Source: an uncultured Ruminococcus sp.
Lineage (GTDB): Bacteria; Bacillota; Clostridia; Oscillospirales; Ruminococcaceae
Direction of reading: 5' to 3'
Assembly: GCA_947177345.1 (NCBI GenBank)
Contig: CAMWUB010000037.1
Coordinates: forward strand, 1 to 9,858
Length of the DNA stretch: 9,858 bases
The notes beneath the pieces are model-generated. The model was not told the DNA's origin. It ran no database searches and saw only the letters and a list, made by a program, of their open reading frames with translations. Below, in pieces: positions 1 to 8,600 of the stretch (the stretch's first letter is position 1; every line of letters starts with the position of its first letter). Position numbers and translations under genes: made by a program.

Positions 1-657
1 GTAAAAACAAGACTTAAAAAAGGTCTGCCGATTGACGATATATGTACTTCACAAATGATAGCAGGCTGGAAGTTACAGATGATGGCTAAACATATTTTCA
101 GAAACTATCTGAAAAATAAATCACGTATTCTTGCGATTGCTAATGAAATGCTTGAAAAAAATATATCTGACAAAATCACAACAGAAGATAATTCCGATTT
201 GATTCAGCAGAAAAACAATGAAATAGCCAAACTTGAAAAACGTATGGGCAATCTGATTACTATGAGGGCAGACGGTGAAATCTCAAAGGAAATTTTTCTT
301 TCTCAGAAAGCCGATATTGAAATAAAAGTCTCTGAACTAAGGGAACAGATAGCAGAACTTTCACCGTATGAAACAAGTGAAGAATATGAAACTCCCGACT
401 ATGAGGAGAGAATAACTATTTTAAGATATGCACTTGAAAGGTATATCGACTTTGAATCAGACAAGGACGTTCCCGAAAGTGTTGTTGAGGCGTTTGTCGA
501 GAAGATTGTTGTCAATGAAAATTCTTTTGACTGGTATCTGCGGTTTACAGGCGATAATCAGCCGAAAACGTGCAATATCAAAGGACGAAAAGACAAGGCG
601 GATTTCGAGGATTTCACTCCTGCGATAGCGGATAGCGGTACAGGCTGCCATTGCTGA
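1..657 (+). CDS. Large serine recombinase, C-terminal part (5' end outside window)
   Basis: The reading frame is open from base 1, so the gene starts upstream of the window; the ATG at 55 is internal. About 218 residues are visible, roughly the last 40% of a usual large serine recombinase of about 500-550 residues. The visible part has a long charged coiled-coil segment (around QQKNNEIAKLEKRMGNL, then DGEISKEIF and ELREQIAEL). It is followed by the ending typical of the family: ERITILRYALERYI, then VVEAFVEKIVVNE and FDWYLRF. In this family these parts follow the zinc-ribbon DNA-binding domain and control att-site synapsis. The catalytic serine domain and zinc ribbon are not in view, so activity cannot be judged. 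Such proteins integrate and excise prophages, ICEs and Tn4451-like elements. The short tail ends in Cys-His-Cys. A terminator lies 43 bases downstream. The family call is confident; the element type is unknown. Confidence 0.85.
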   Translation, partial: VKTRLKKGLPIDDICTSQMIAGWKLQMMAKHIFRNYLKNKSRILAIANEMLEKNISDKITTEDNSDLIQQKNNEIAKLEKRMGNLITMRADGEISKEIFLSQKADIEIKVSELREQIAELSPYETSEEYETPDYEERITILRYALERYIDFESDKDVPESVVEAFVEKIVVNENSFDWYLRFTGDNQPKTCNIKGRKDKADFEDFTPAIADSGTGCHC

Positions 658-699
658 CCAGGAATAATTTACTTACAAAAAACTGAATAACTGAAACAT

Positions 700-737
700 A
701 ACCTTCATGGCTCAAAAAGCTGTGAGGGTTGTTTTTA
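700..737 (+). terminator. Rho-independent terminator after the recombinase gene
   Basis: A 13-bp stem pairs 700-712 with 718-730, including three G-U pairs, around a 5-base loop (CAAAA). It is followed by GTTTTTATAT on the + strand. It would end recombinase transcription and insulate the lysozyme gene. The rest of the 254-base gap (658-911) is AT-rich and shows no other gene, only the promoter at 820-848. Confidence 0.8.
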
Positions 738-819
738 TATATTTTGTTAATGTTGCATAATATGTTATCATGCCGTTTGTTTAATCTAACAGAATAATAT
801 CACAATTATGTATTTTTTG

Positions 820-848
820 TTGACAGAATATAATAAATATGGTAAAAT
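820..848 (+). promoter_or_regulatory. Sigma-A-type promoter of the dockerin lysozyme gene
   Basis: TTGACA (820-825) and TAAAAT (843-848) are separated by exactly 17 bases, with a TGG extended -10 at 840-842. Transcription should begin near 855, leaving a leader of about 57 bases. The ribosome binding site AAAGGAG (897-903) lies 8 bases before the ATG at 912. The match is strong enough to suggest high basal expression. Confidence 0.8.
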
Positions 849-911
849 TTATAAATACATTATATTTTGTATTAAAACAACAAATTATGTAATTTTAAAG
901 GAGTTGATATT

Positions 912-2723
912 ATGAAAAAGAAATACTTGTTTAGTATTCTTGCATCAATTATCATGATGTTTTCAATCTGTATGAATGTATCTGTAAAAACGCCCTTACC
1001 ATTGCAAGCAAATGCGGTCACTGACGTAAGCAATCTGAACCCTGTAGACAGTACATATGCATTTATAAAAAGTGTAGAGGGATATTCTCCTGAATGTTTC
1101 TGGGATGTCAGTCAATGGACTATCGGATATGGTAATAAATGTCCATATACACATACTTCAAATGGTGTAAGAGGTCAGAAAGGTGGACATACAATATCAG
1201 AGGCAGAAGCAAGGAGTTTATTCAGTTCAAAACTATCCGGTTATGTTAATATTTTAAAGTCAAATTGTAGTGGTTTGTCAATGACGCAGAATCAGTTTGA
1301 CGCTCTTTTAAGTGCTACATATAATCACGGAAATGTACTTGCAGGTGGTTGTAAAAGTTGTGGATATAAAAAAATGCCATTGGTTCAATATTTGAAAGGT
1401 GAAATAAGTAAAAGCCAGGCAATTGAAAATTATTATGTTTGGTGCATAAATGCCGGTACTGCCGATGAAAAAGGTCTTCGTAATCGTCGGAAAAAGGAAG
1501 CGGATTTGTTTTTTAGTGGTGTTTCAAATTCATCGTGTAATTGTAGCGAAAGCTATGCTGGTACTTATATAGTTTCAACAAATAGCAGTAATCTTGTAAT
1601 GAGAAGTGAGCATAGTACAAACGGTTCAGTTATTACAAGTATACCAAAAGGAACAGAAGTAACTGTAACAAAAGCAGATGGAAACTGGGCTCATGTAAAC
1701 TGGAATGGAAATAGTGGATATTGTAGTATGAGTTATCTTACTAAGAAAGAAAATCCTAATCCACCAAAAATAGAACTTACATCTCCCAATCCAATTATTT
1801 CTACAATTAATTCAACAACACTCAAATTAAATTGGACAGCTTCCTCTAATGCCACATCTTATAGAATAGACAGACGAAAATCCGGTGCTGACGCTTATGA
1901 AACAATTGCAACAACAAGTGATACAACATATACTGATACTGGTCTTGAAGAAAATACAAAATACTGGTACAGAGTATATGCCGTTTCAGGTTCTGACAGG
2001 TCATCTGAGAAAAATTCAGTTTCCGGAACAACCTATATTCTTACATCACCTACACCAACTATTTCAACACTTAGTTCGTCATCATTAAAATTAACATGGA
2101 CGGCAGATACTAATGCCACATCTTATAGAATAGACAGACGTAAATCCGGTGCAGATGCCTATGAAACAATCGCAACAACAAGTGATACAACATATACTGA
2201 TACTGGTCTTGAGGCAAATACAAAATATTGGTATAGAGTTTACTCTGTTGCAGATTACAGGTCATCTGAAAAAAATTCAGTTTCCGGAACAACAGACAGC
2301 ATTTCAACTAACTGTAATATAAAGTTATATGATGAAGGACATTGTATAGCTAATATACAAGTCAAATCCGGTACAAAGTTAGATGAATTTTTATTACCAA
2401 CTATGAGTCAGAACGGATATGAGTTTGAAGGCTGGTATACGTCAGAAACGGGAGGAATAAAATATTCTATAGGCTCAGTTGTTCCGGACAGCACGGAACT
2501 TAATCTATATGCACGTTGGACAAAATCAGAAATTAAAGGCGATATAAATGACGACAGTAAATTAAATGTCTCAGATGTTGTTCTTCTTCAGAAGTGGCTC
2601 TTAGGTGTACCTGATACCAAAATAAACAACTGGAAATCCGCTGATTTATACGAAGATGGCAGACTTGACGCATTTGACATGATTGAAATGAGAAAACTTA
2701 TAATTAACTCTCTATCTGCATAA
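912..2723 (+). CDS. Secreted dockerin-bearing GH24 lysozyme (SH3b, 2x FnIII, InlB-type repeat)
   Basis: A predicted extracellular peptidoglycan hydrolase (1,4-beta-N-acetylmuramidase) of 603 residues. Residues 1-35 form a signal peptide with a lysine start, a hydrophobic core and an Ala-Asn-Ala cleavage site. Residues about 46-201 are a GH24 phage-type lysozyme. The T4-like catalytic triad appears as E56 (VEGY), D65 (CFWD) and T70 (WTIGYG), followed by the family motifs QFDALLSATYNHG and GLRNRRKKEADLF. Residues about 217-278 are a bacterial SH3 domain, likely cell-wall binding. Two fibronectin type III modules (about 290-374 and 378-461) are nearly identical. Residues 468-538 match an InlB/Flg_new repeat (GYEFEGWYT...LYARW). 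Residues 542-601 are a type I dockerin. Its first calcium loop is canonical (D544, N546, D548, D555); its second (D578, D582, D586, D589) has Tyr580 at a usual Asn/Asp position. There is no LPXTG motif or transmembrane anchor, so attachment is probably by dockerin-cohesin or wall binding. It has its own promoter and terminator, so it is monocistronic. The domain calls are confident; target and role are inferred. Confidence 0.9.
   Translation: MKKKYLFSILASIIMMFSICMNVSVKTPLPLQANAVTDVSNLNPVDSTYAFIKSVEGYSPECFWDVSQWTIGYGNKCPYTHTSNGVRGQKGGHTISEAEARSLFSSKLSGYVNILKSNCSGLSMTQNQFDALLSATYNHGNVLAGGCKSCGYKKMPLVQYLKGEISKSQAIENYYVWCINAGTADEKGLRNRRKKEADLFFSGVSNSSCNCSESYAGTYIVSTNSSNLVMRSEHSTNGSVITSIPKGTEVTVTKADGNWAHVNWNGNSGYCSMSYLTKKENPNPPKIELTSPNPIISTINSTTLKLNWTASSNATSYRIDRRKSGADAYETIATTSDTTYTDTGLEENTKYWYRVYAVSGSDRSSEKNSVSGTTYILTSPTPTISTLSSSSLKLTWTADTNATSYRIDRRKSGADAYETIATTSDTTYTDTGLEANTKYWYRVYSVADYRSSEKNSVSGTTDSISTNCNIKLYDEGHCIANIQVKSGTKLDEFLLPTMSQNGYEFEGWYTSETGGIKYSIGSVVPDSTELNLYARWTKSEIKGDINDDSKLNVSDVVLLQKWLLGVPDTKINNWKSADLYEDGRLDAFDMIEMRKLIINSLSA
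1847..2293 (+). repeat. Tandem duplication encoding two FnIII modules
   Basis: Copy 1 (1847-2032, 186 bases) and copy 2 (2111-2293, 183 bases) are near-identical direct repeats inside the lysozyme gene. Both encode YRIDRRKSGADAYETIATTS, TDTGLE and SSEKNSVSGTT. They differ by scattered, mostly third-position changes and a one-codon difference near the end of each copy (GSDR against ADYR). The 78 bases between the copies are less similar. This fits an intragenic module duplication with later drift or partial gene conversion. Confidence 0.85.
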
Positions 2724-2764
2724 TAAGAGAGTAATATCAAATCCTTGAATATCGTACAAACAGA

Positions 2765-2797
2765 AACCTCGGTGGAATATTCTGCCGAGGTTTTTTA
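2765..2797 (+). terminator. Terminator of the lysozyme gene
   Basis: The stem AACCTCGG (2765-2772) pairs with CCGAGGTT (2785-2792) around a 12-base loop that holds the palindrome GAATATTC. A T-run up to 2796 follows. It lies 41 bases after the lysozyme stop codon. Confidence 0.85.
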
Positions 2798-2798
2798 T

Positions 2799-2837
2799 AA
2801 AAAAATCCCCTTACTATTAAAATAAGGGGAAGTTTTT
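2799..2837. terminator. Bidirectional terminator between convergent lysozyme and GH74 genes
   Basis: A perfect 8-bp stem, TCCCCTTA (2806-2813) with TAAGGGGA (2823-2830), has a 9-base loop. Seven A's precede it (2799-2805) and act as the U-tract on the - strand. AGTTTTT (2831-2837) follows on the + strand. It therefore ends the GH74 transcript coming from the right, 24 bases past its stop, and is a second stop for the lysozyme transcript coming from the left. Confidence 0.85.
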
Positions 2838-2854
2838 GATATTTCTGTATTTGT

Positions 2855-5551
2855 TTATATGCTTATATCGTCAACAGGAAGGTCTTCCAGTTTAATAAGA
2901 TTGAGATTAATCATCTGTATAGCAAGAGCATCTTGTGTTGTTATGCCGTGTCCTCTATCGACAACATCGGCATTGTCAAGACCCTGTGGAGTAATAGGAA
3001 ATGCATCAGCATTTACTATATACTGCATTATAAGTACAGCATCTGCAACATTTACTTTACCATCGCAATCCGCATCACCGTAAAGAACTTTATCGGAATT
3101 ACTTGTATCTGGTTTAGTAGTTGTGGTAGTTGTATCGGCTGGTTTTGTTGTAGAAGTTGTTGTTTGCTTCGGAGGTTCAACAGTTCCGTCAGAAATTTCA
3201 CCGTAAACGATACCACAGCCGACTGTTGACATATAAATTTTACCGAATTCATTCATATCACCGACTATGAAGTTACCATTACCTGTACCGCCGTAAAGGT
3301 GGTCTGTATTTATACATACCCATGTTTTACCGCCGTCCTGTGAACGATAGATACCCTCAACATCTTCTTCAGTTGGTTTGCCGTATATATAAAGTGTGTT
3401 CGGGTCACCGTCTTTTTCCGGAGCTCCGTAGCCGACAGTCTTTGCATAGAATACATCAGATTTTTCGATATTTTTTCCGCCGTCGGTTATAATGTAAAGA
3501 CCATTCCAGCCGACAGCCATAGCTACCTTGTCTTCTGAAATGTATGCGAGGTCACCGGTGTGGTCACATTCGTCATACTTGCATACTATAAACTTCGTGA
3601 AAGTCTTACCGTAATCTGTGCTTATATAGAAATCATATTGTGCATCGTCGAGAGTAGGTTCTTTTTTAGACATATCAGATGACCAGTAGGAATTATACTT
3701 TATTCCAGAACCGTATACGATAGCCGGATTATTAGGGTCAACAAGTGGGTATGTAGTTTTCGTACCTTCGAGACCTTTGGCATCTTCCCATGTTGCACCG
3801 AAATCATCTGTATAGCTTATTGAAGCATTATCAGCATTTGCCTTTATGATTCTGTATTTGCCGTCGTCAAGTTTTGTGATTGCGAGTTTACCGCCACCAC
3901 TTTGGAATTTAAGTTCTTCCCAAGTCTTACCGGCATCGAGGCTGTAATAACCTTTTGCGTCATGTTCGCTTACACGAGCCATTACTTTTGTATCTGCCGG
4001 ACAGTACGCAATAGCACTTGTCGAACCCATATTAGGCTTATACTGTAAACCTATCACATCTTCGTCGAGGTGTTCAAAGCCGTCATAGTCGCCGATTGCT
4101 GAGAACGGACTTCCACCAGGAACGCTTACGAAGTCAAGAGCAACTACTTCTTCAACGCCGTCGGGCTGGAAGTAGAACTGTACGCCTTTTTCGTCCCATA
4201 CGTTATCACAGGCGAAAACACCATTACCGGAAGTCATGAGTATTCTGTCGGGATTGCGTGGGTCAATAAGAATACCGCTACCCCAGTGACAAGCCTTTCC
4301 GTAAATCCAGTCATAACCGTTTGTATCGATAGGGAGTGAAACAAATTCCTTGTGTGAACCGTTTTCATCATAGATAGTCTGCCCCTGTCCGGGAGTGATA
4401 TTCTGCCATGTTTCACCGCCGTCGGTTGAACGATAGAAATAATCTCCCCATGCTATAGAACCTTCTGTCCATTCTTCTTCGTACCACTGGTCAGACCATA
4501 CACCACAGGTACGGGCAACCATTTTATTAGGGTCATTGTCATCGACTTCAATCATTCCGATAGCACTTGTAAGTTCGTCAAAACACGTAACCTTGCCGGT
4601 TTTTGTATCGTATTTATATGCACCGCCTGCACTTCCGGCAAATGCGAGACCAGCTATATAAGTAAAGAATATATTACCGTGTTTGTCGCTTGTAATGGAA
4701 CATGGATAATTAGCGTCCGGTAAGTCTTTAGTGAGGACTTCAAACTTATCATCTTTAACGTCGGCTACGTGTATATTTGCCTGACCGGTTACGGAAGTAC
4801 CTACATATACTTTGCCGTCCTCAATCAGTATACAACCGATACCATTCTGTGCGTTGTACTCCTTACCTTCAGTACCTCTTACCATGTGGTCAGTCCATGA
4901 GGGGTATTTAAGGGATTCTGTGAAAAGTCCTAAATCGTCGTAACCGGTTACAGCGTTCCATGTTTTACCGCCGTCAGTGGATTTTATAAGAGCGGACTTA
5001 CCGGCGGTAACGTCGCCACCGGCATAAATGGTATCGGGGTTATCAGGGTCAATGGCGATAGGCTCTACACATTCACGACCGTCGCCGTTGCCGTGTACCT
5101 GAATGTGTTCAGTGACATCGGATTCTGTGAAAGTCTTTCCGCCATCGGTAGTCTTGAAAATAACCGTTCTTGCACCGGAGAAGTAAGCACATCCGCAGAG
5201 GAAATAAACTGTATTGTCGTCTGTAGGGTCTATAGCCATACCCTTGACACTGAGAAGACCTCTGTCATTTTCGTTGAGGAAACCGAAAAGCTGTACCCAT
5301 TCGGATTTGTCATAGTCCCACTTGTAAGCACCACCAACGTCTGTACGGAGATACATTTCTTTCTGACCTGTCACTATACCGGAAGTGAAACCTGCTCCAC
5401 CTATGCGGAGGGTGTCCCACTTCATAGTGTCGGCGACGCTTTCCGATACGGCTGAAACATCGCCTGAAATGTAGCTGTTTGAATACGGAATAGCAGAAAA
5501 TGCCATACATGACACTAAAATTCCTGCTATAGTTTTTTTGAATAGATTCAT
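2855..5551 (-). CDS. Secreted GH74 xyloglucanase-type glycoside hydrolase with type I dockerin
   Basis: An 898-residue cellulosomal enzyme predicted to hydrolyse the beta-1,4-glucan backbone of xyloglucan. It begins with a signal peptide (MNLFKKTIAG, then a hydrophobic core; cleavage somewhere in residues 20-35). The GH74 module spans about residues 43-785. It carries both hallmark regions: YLRTDVGGAYKW with D71, and SAIGDYDGFEH with D488. These correspond by motif to the catalytic pair D70/D480 of Clostridium thermocellum Xgh74A. About eight Asp-box (BNR) motifs mark the twin beta-propellers, for example STDGGKTW at 191, STDGGETW at 375, SLDAGKTW at 537 and SQDGGKTW at 737. A Thr/Pro-rich linker (about 793-819) leads to a dockerin (822-884). 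The dockerin's first loop is D826-D828-D830-D837, and its second half carries NADVVDRGHGITTQDALAIQ. No CBM is visible. The start is set by the signal peptide; AAAGGA (5565-5570) lies a rather long 13 bases upstream. Own promoter at 5589-5617, terminator at 2799-2830. Endo, exo or processive mode cannot be decided here. Confidence 0.93.
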   Translation of the reverse strand: MNLFKKTIAGILVSCMAFSAIPYSNSYISGDVSAVSESVADTMKWDTLRIGGAGFTSGIVTGQKEMYLRTDVGGAYKWDYDKSEWVQLFGFLNENDRGLLSVKGMAIDPTDDNTVYFLCGCAYFSGARTVIFKTTDGGKTFTESDVTEHIQVHGNGDGRECVEPIAIDPDNPDTIYAGGDVTAGKSALIKSTDGGKTWNAVTGYDDLGLFTESLKYPSWTDHMVRGTEGKEYNAQNGIGCILIEDGKVYVGTSVTGQANIHVADVKDDKFEVLTKDLPDANYPCSITSDKHGNIFFTYIAGLAFAGSAGGAYKYDTKTGKVTCFDELTSAIGMIEVDDNDPNKMVARTCGVWSDQWYEEEWTEGSIAWGDYFYRSTDGGETWQNITPGQGQTIYDENGSHKEFVSLPIDTNGYDWIYGKACHWGSGILIDPRNPDRILMTSGNGVFACDNVWDEKGVQFYFQPDGVEEVVALDFVSVPGGSPFSAIGDYDGFEHLDEDVIGLQYKPNMGSTSAIAYCPADTKVMARVSEHDAKGYYSLDAGKTWEELKFQSGGGKLAITKLDDGKYRIIKANADNASISYTDDFGATWEDAKGLEGTKTTYPLVDPNNPAIVYGSGIKYNSYWSSDMSKKEPTLDDAQYDFYISTDYGKTFTKFIVCKYDECDHTGDLAYISEDKVAMAVGWNGLYIITDGGKNIEKSDVFYAKTVGYGAPEKDGDPNTLYIYGKPTEEDVEGIYRSQDGGKTWVCINTDHLYGGTGNGNFIVGDMNEFGKIYMSTVGCGIVYGEISDGTVEPPKQTTTSTTKPADTTTTTTKPDTSNSDKVLYGDADCDGKVNVADAVLIMQYIVNADAFPITPQGLDNADVVDRGHGITTQDALAIQMINLNLIKLEDLPVDDISI

Positions 5552-5588
5552 AAAAAATTACCGTTCCTTTCAAATTTTATTTAATTAT

Positions 5589-5617
5589 ATTATAATATTT
5601 TCACATGGATTTGTCAA
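5589..5617 (-). promoter_or_regulatory. Consensus promoter of the GH74 gene
   Basis: Read on the - strand, TTGACA (5617-5612) and TATAAT (5594-5589) are both perfect consensus with exactly 17 bases between. It starts only 18 bases after the mfd stop codon. Transcription would begin near 5582, giving a leader of about 30 bases that includes the ribosome binding site. An inverted repeat overlaps it, with one arm between the -35 and -10 boxes. Confidence 0.85.
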
Positions 5618-5634
5618 GGGATTGTTTGTGAAAA
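5598..5634. repeat. Inverted repeat across the GH74 promoter, candidate operator
   Basis: Perfect 8-bp arms TTTTCACA (5598-5605) and TGTGAAAA (5627-5634) are 21 bases apart. One arm lies in the promoter spacer 3 bases from the -10 box. The other lies just upstream of the -35 box and touches the mfd stop codon. The arm spacing of about 29 bases centre to centre is near three helical turns, which would suit a dimeric or tetrameric repressor. There is no U-tract on either side, so it is a poor terminator. The regulator is unknown. Confidence 0.45.
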
Positions 5635-8600
5635 TTATGCATTGTTTATTATATCAATAGTTTCCCTCATCATGTCGAAAGGTCTTGTTTTAGGGGAAAT
5701 TTTTATAGCAACGTAAGATTTTCCCGAACCGTTGAAAGTTATACGTCCCTTATAGTTTCCGGAAAGTGCTAAAATCTGTTCTGTGGAGAGATATTCCGTA
5801 TAGAAGTACATAGCACCGTTTTTCTGTGAAATTTCAGTTATACCGCAATGTGATGCCCTATTTCTGAGCAGGGATATTTCAATAAGACCGGTTACAGCCT
5901 CCGGAGGTTCACCGTAACGGTCTATTAGTTCGTCTATGAGGTCTTCCTTGTCGTCGGAAGTATTAAGGGTCATAATTTTACGATATATGTCTATACGCTG
6001 ATTCAGGCTTGAAATATAATTTTCCGGAATATGTGCATTTATCTGTACATCTATGAGACATTCCGGAATTTTTTCAGGTTTTTCGCCACGTTCTTCGGCG
6101 ACGGCTTCTGAAAGGAGTTTCAGGTACATATCATAGCCGACGGCTTCCATATGACCGTGTTGTTTACCGCCTAAAATACTGCCTGCTCCTCTTATTTCAA
6201 GGTCACGGAGGGCAATGCGGAAACCGCTTCCGAATTGTGTGAACTCCCTCATAGCGTTAAGACGTTTAGAGGCTATTTCCGTCAGAACCTTATCACGCTG
6301 ATATGTGAAATATGCATATCCCCTCCGGTTAGAACGTCCAACACGTCCCCTTAACTGATATAGCTGTGATAATCCGAAACGGTCGGCATCATCTATAATA
6401 AGTGTATTGACATTCGGGACATCTACACCAGTTTCTATAATCGTCGTGCATACAAGTATATCTATTTCATGTTCAACGAGTTTTTCCCATATATCCGACA
6501 TTTTTTCTTCATTCATTTGTCCGTGTGCGTATGCTATACGAGCTTCCGGAAAATATTCCTGTAACTGTGCCGTCCGTGTCTGAATCGTTTCGATTCTGTT
6601 GTGAATATAATAAACCTGTCCGCCACGTCGTAATTCTCGTGTGATAGCCTGAATAATCATACTGTTATTGTATTCTACTACATAAGTCTGAACCGGTTGT
6701 CTGTCCTGTGGAGGCTCTTCCAGTACCGACATATCACGGATTCCGGACATAGCCATATTAAGAGTACGTGGAATAGGTGTCGCCGATAACATAAGTATAT
6801 CAATACCGTTGAATGCCTCTTTGAACTTTTCCTTATGTGCTACACCGAACCGCTGTTCTTCGTCTATAATCGCAAGACCTAAATCTTTAAATATAACGCT
6901 TTTCTGAATAATTTTATGTGTACCTATAAGAAAATCAATTCTACCCTGTTTGAGTTTTTTAAGAATTTCAGTCTGTTGTTTAGTAGTACGGTATCGTGAA
7001 AGTAGTTCTATATTTACAGGAAACTGTTCAAAACGTCTTAAAGCTGTCTGATAGTGCTGATATGCAAGTACCGTTGTAGGTGCTAATAATGCACATTGTT
7101 TACCGGCAAGGACACACTTCATGACGGCACGGAACGCAACTTCAGTTTTACCGAAACCGACATCACCGCATAATAGTCTTTCCATAGGTCTGGGGCTTTC
7201 CATATCAGACTTTATTTCAGATATTGCTTGTAACTGGTCATCTGTTTCTATATACGGAAAACGTTCCTCAAAATCGTGCTGAATTTCGTCGTCGGGATAA
7301 AATGCAAAACCTTTACTCTGTTCACGTTTGGCATAGAGTTCCGTTAATTCGTGTGCCATATCCTTTACTGAACGGCGGACATTATTTCTTGTTTTCTGCC
7401 ACTCGTTAGAGGAAAGTTTATTCAGTTTCACACCGCTTTCGTCTCGTGAACCGATATATTTTGATACCATATCCAATTGTGTGACCGGTATATATAATTT
7501 ATCAGTTCCGGCATACTGGATAGTTATATAATCTTTTATAACGTCGTCAAATTCAAGTTTCCGTATGCCTATGAATCTTCCTATACCATAGCCGGAATGT
7601 ACTACCAAATCACCTTCGGCAATGTCCGCAAGACTGCGTATTTCTTCGGCTTTATTCTTTTTACGATGTTTTTTGTTTCTGGTATCCATAGAACGTCCCT
7701 GTGTGATGAGTACGGTTTTATTTTCCGGATATTCAAAACCACCGCTGAAACTTCCGGACATAAGATAAACTCGGCTTGTCTGTGGTATAGTATCATCATT
7801 ATATATATCACACGGAATATTATTTTTTTGTAAGTCTTCACGGATAACAGGCAGTGTCTTCAGACTTCCGGCACATAGAATAATCCTGTATTTTTTTCTT
7901 ATGAAGTCGGTTAAATCTTCGGTGAGTTGTTTCATTTCACCGCCCCATACAGCAGTCTGCATAGCCTCAAAGCTGATTATGCGTTTATAGTCTATGCGTT
8001 CACCGCCTTGTAGGAAATTACTCATATATATGCATACGTAATTGTCGGCGAGTTTCTGAATCTGTGGAAGTTCCATTATATGACCGTCAAGACCTCTGCA
8101 TAGCTGACCCTCTTCAATAAGAAGTCTGACATCTTCATTATGCCGGAGGGTTATTCCGGAAGCGTTATCCATTACGGAAGAATAATCGCTGAAAAATACA
8201 ACGCCGTCTATATAGTCGAAAACAGTAGCCGGTGTATCATAAATCAGATTATAGTATTTCTGACTATGTGGGAGTATTTCACCTGCTCTTAGTCTTTCGA
8301 CATCTGCACCGAGATTTTCACGTACTGCATTTATACGTTTTCCACGTACTCTTTTAATAAGAGTTTCTATTTTTCCGGCGAGTACGTCATTATCGTAAAG
8401 CATTTCACTTGCTGGCGGAATATTTATACTTTCAATATTTTCTGTACGTCTTTGTGTATCGGTTTCAAATTCTGAAATTGAATCTATTACATCGCCCCAT
8501 AGTTCAATGCGGACTGGTTTTTCAGTCTGTACGGGGAAAATGTCAATAATATCGCCTCTTACCGAAAACTGTGATGCTCCCTCAACTTTTTCGCAACGCT

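Noticed and set aside
854..873. Inverted repeat AATACA-N8-TGTATT in the lysozyme leader, possible operator
   Set aside because: The arms are only 6 bp in very AT-rich DNA, so a chance match is likely. It is not strong enough to list as a feature.
2933..3229. 98-codon cysteine-rich + strand frame
   Set aside because: It is the complement of the dockerin and Thr-rich linker of the GH74 gene. Its odd composition comes from that repetitive linker.
5093..5455. 120-codon open frame on the + strand opposite the start of the GH74 gene
   Set aside because: It is antisense to a clear signal peptide and GH74 catalytic region, has no recognisable domain, and no ribosome binding site was seen. It is a shadow frame.
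5598..5634. Reading the TTTTCACA/TGTGAAAA repeat as the mfd terminator
   Set aside because: The stem is AT-rich, the loop is 21 bases and no T-run follows on the - strand. Its overlap with a consensus promoter suits an operator better.
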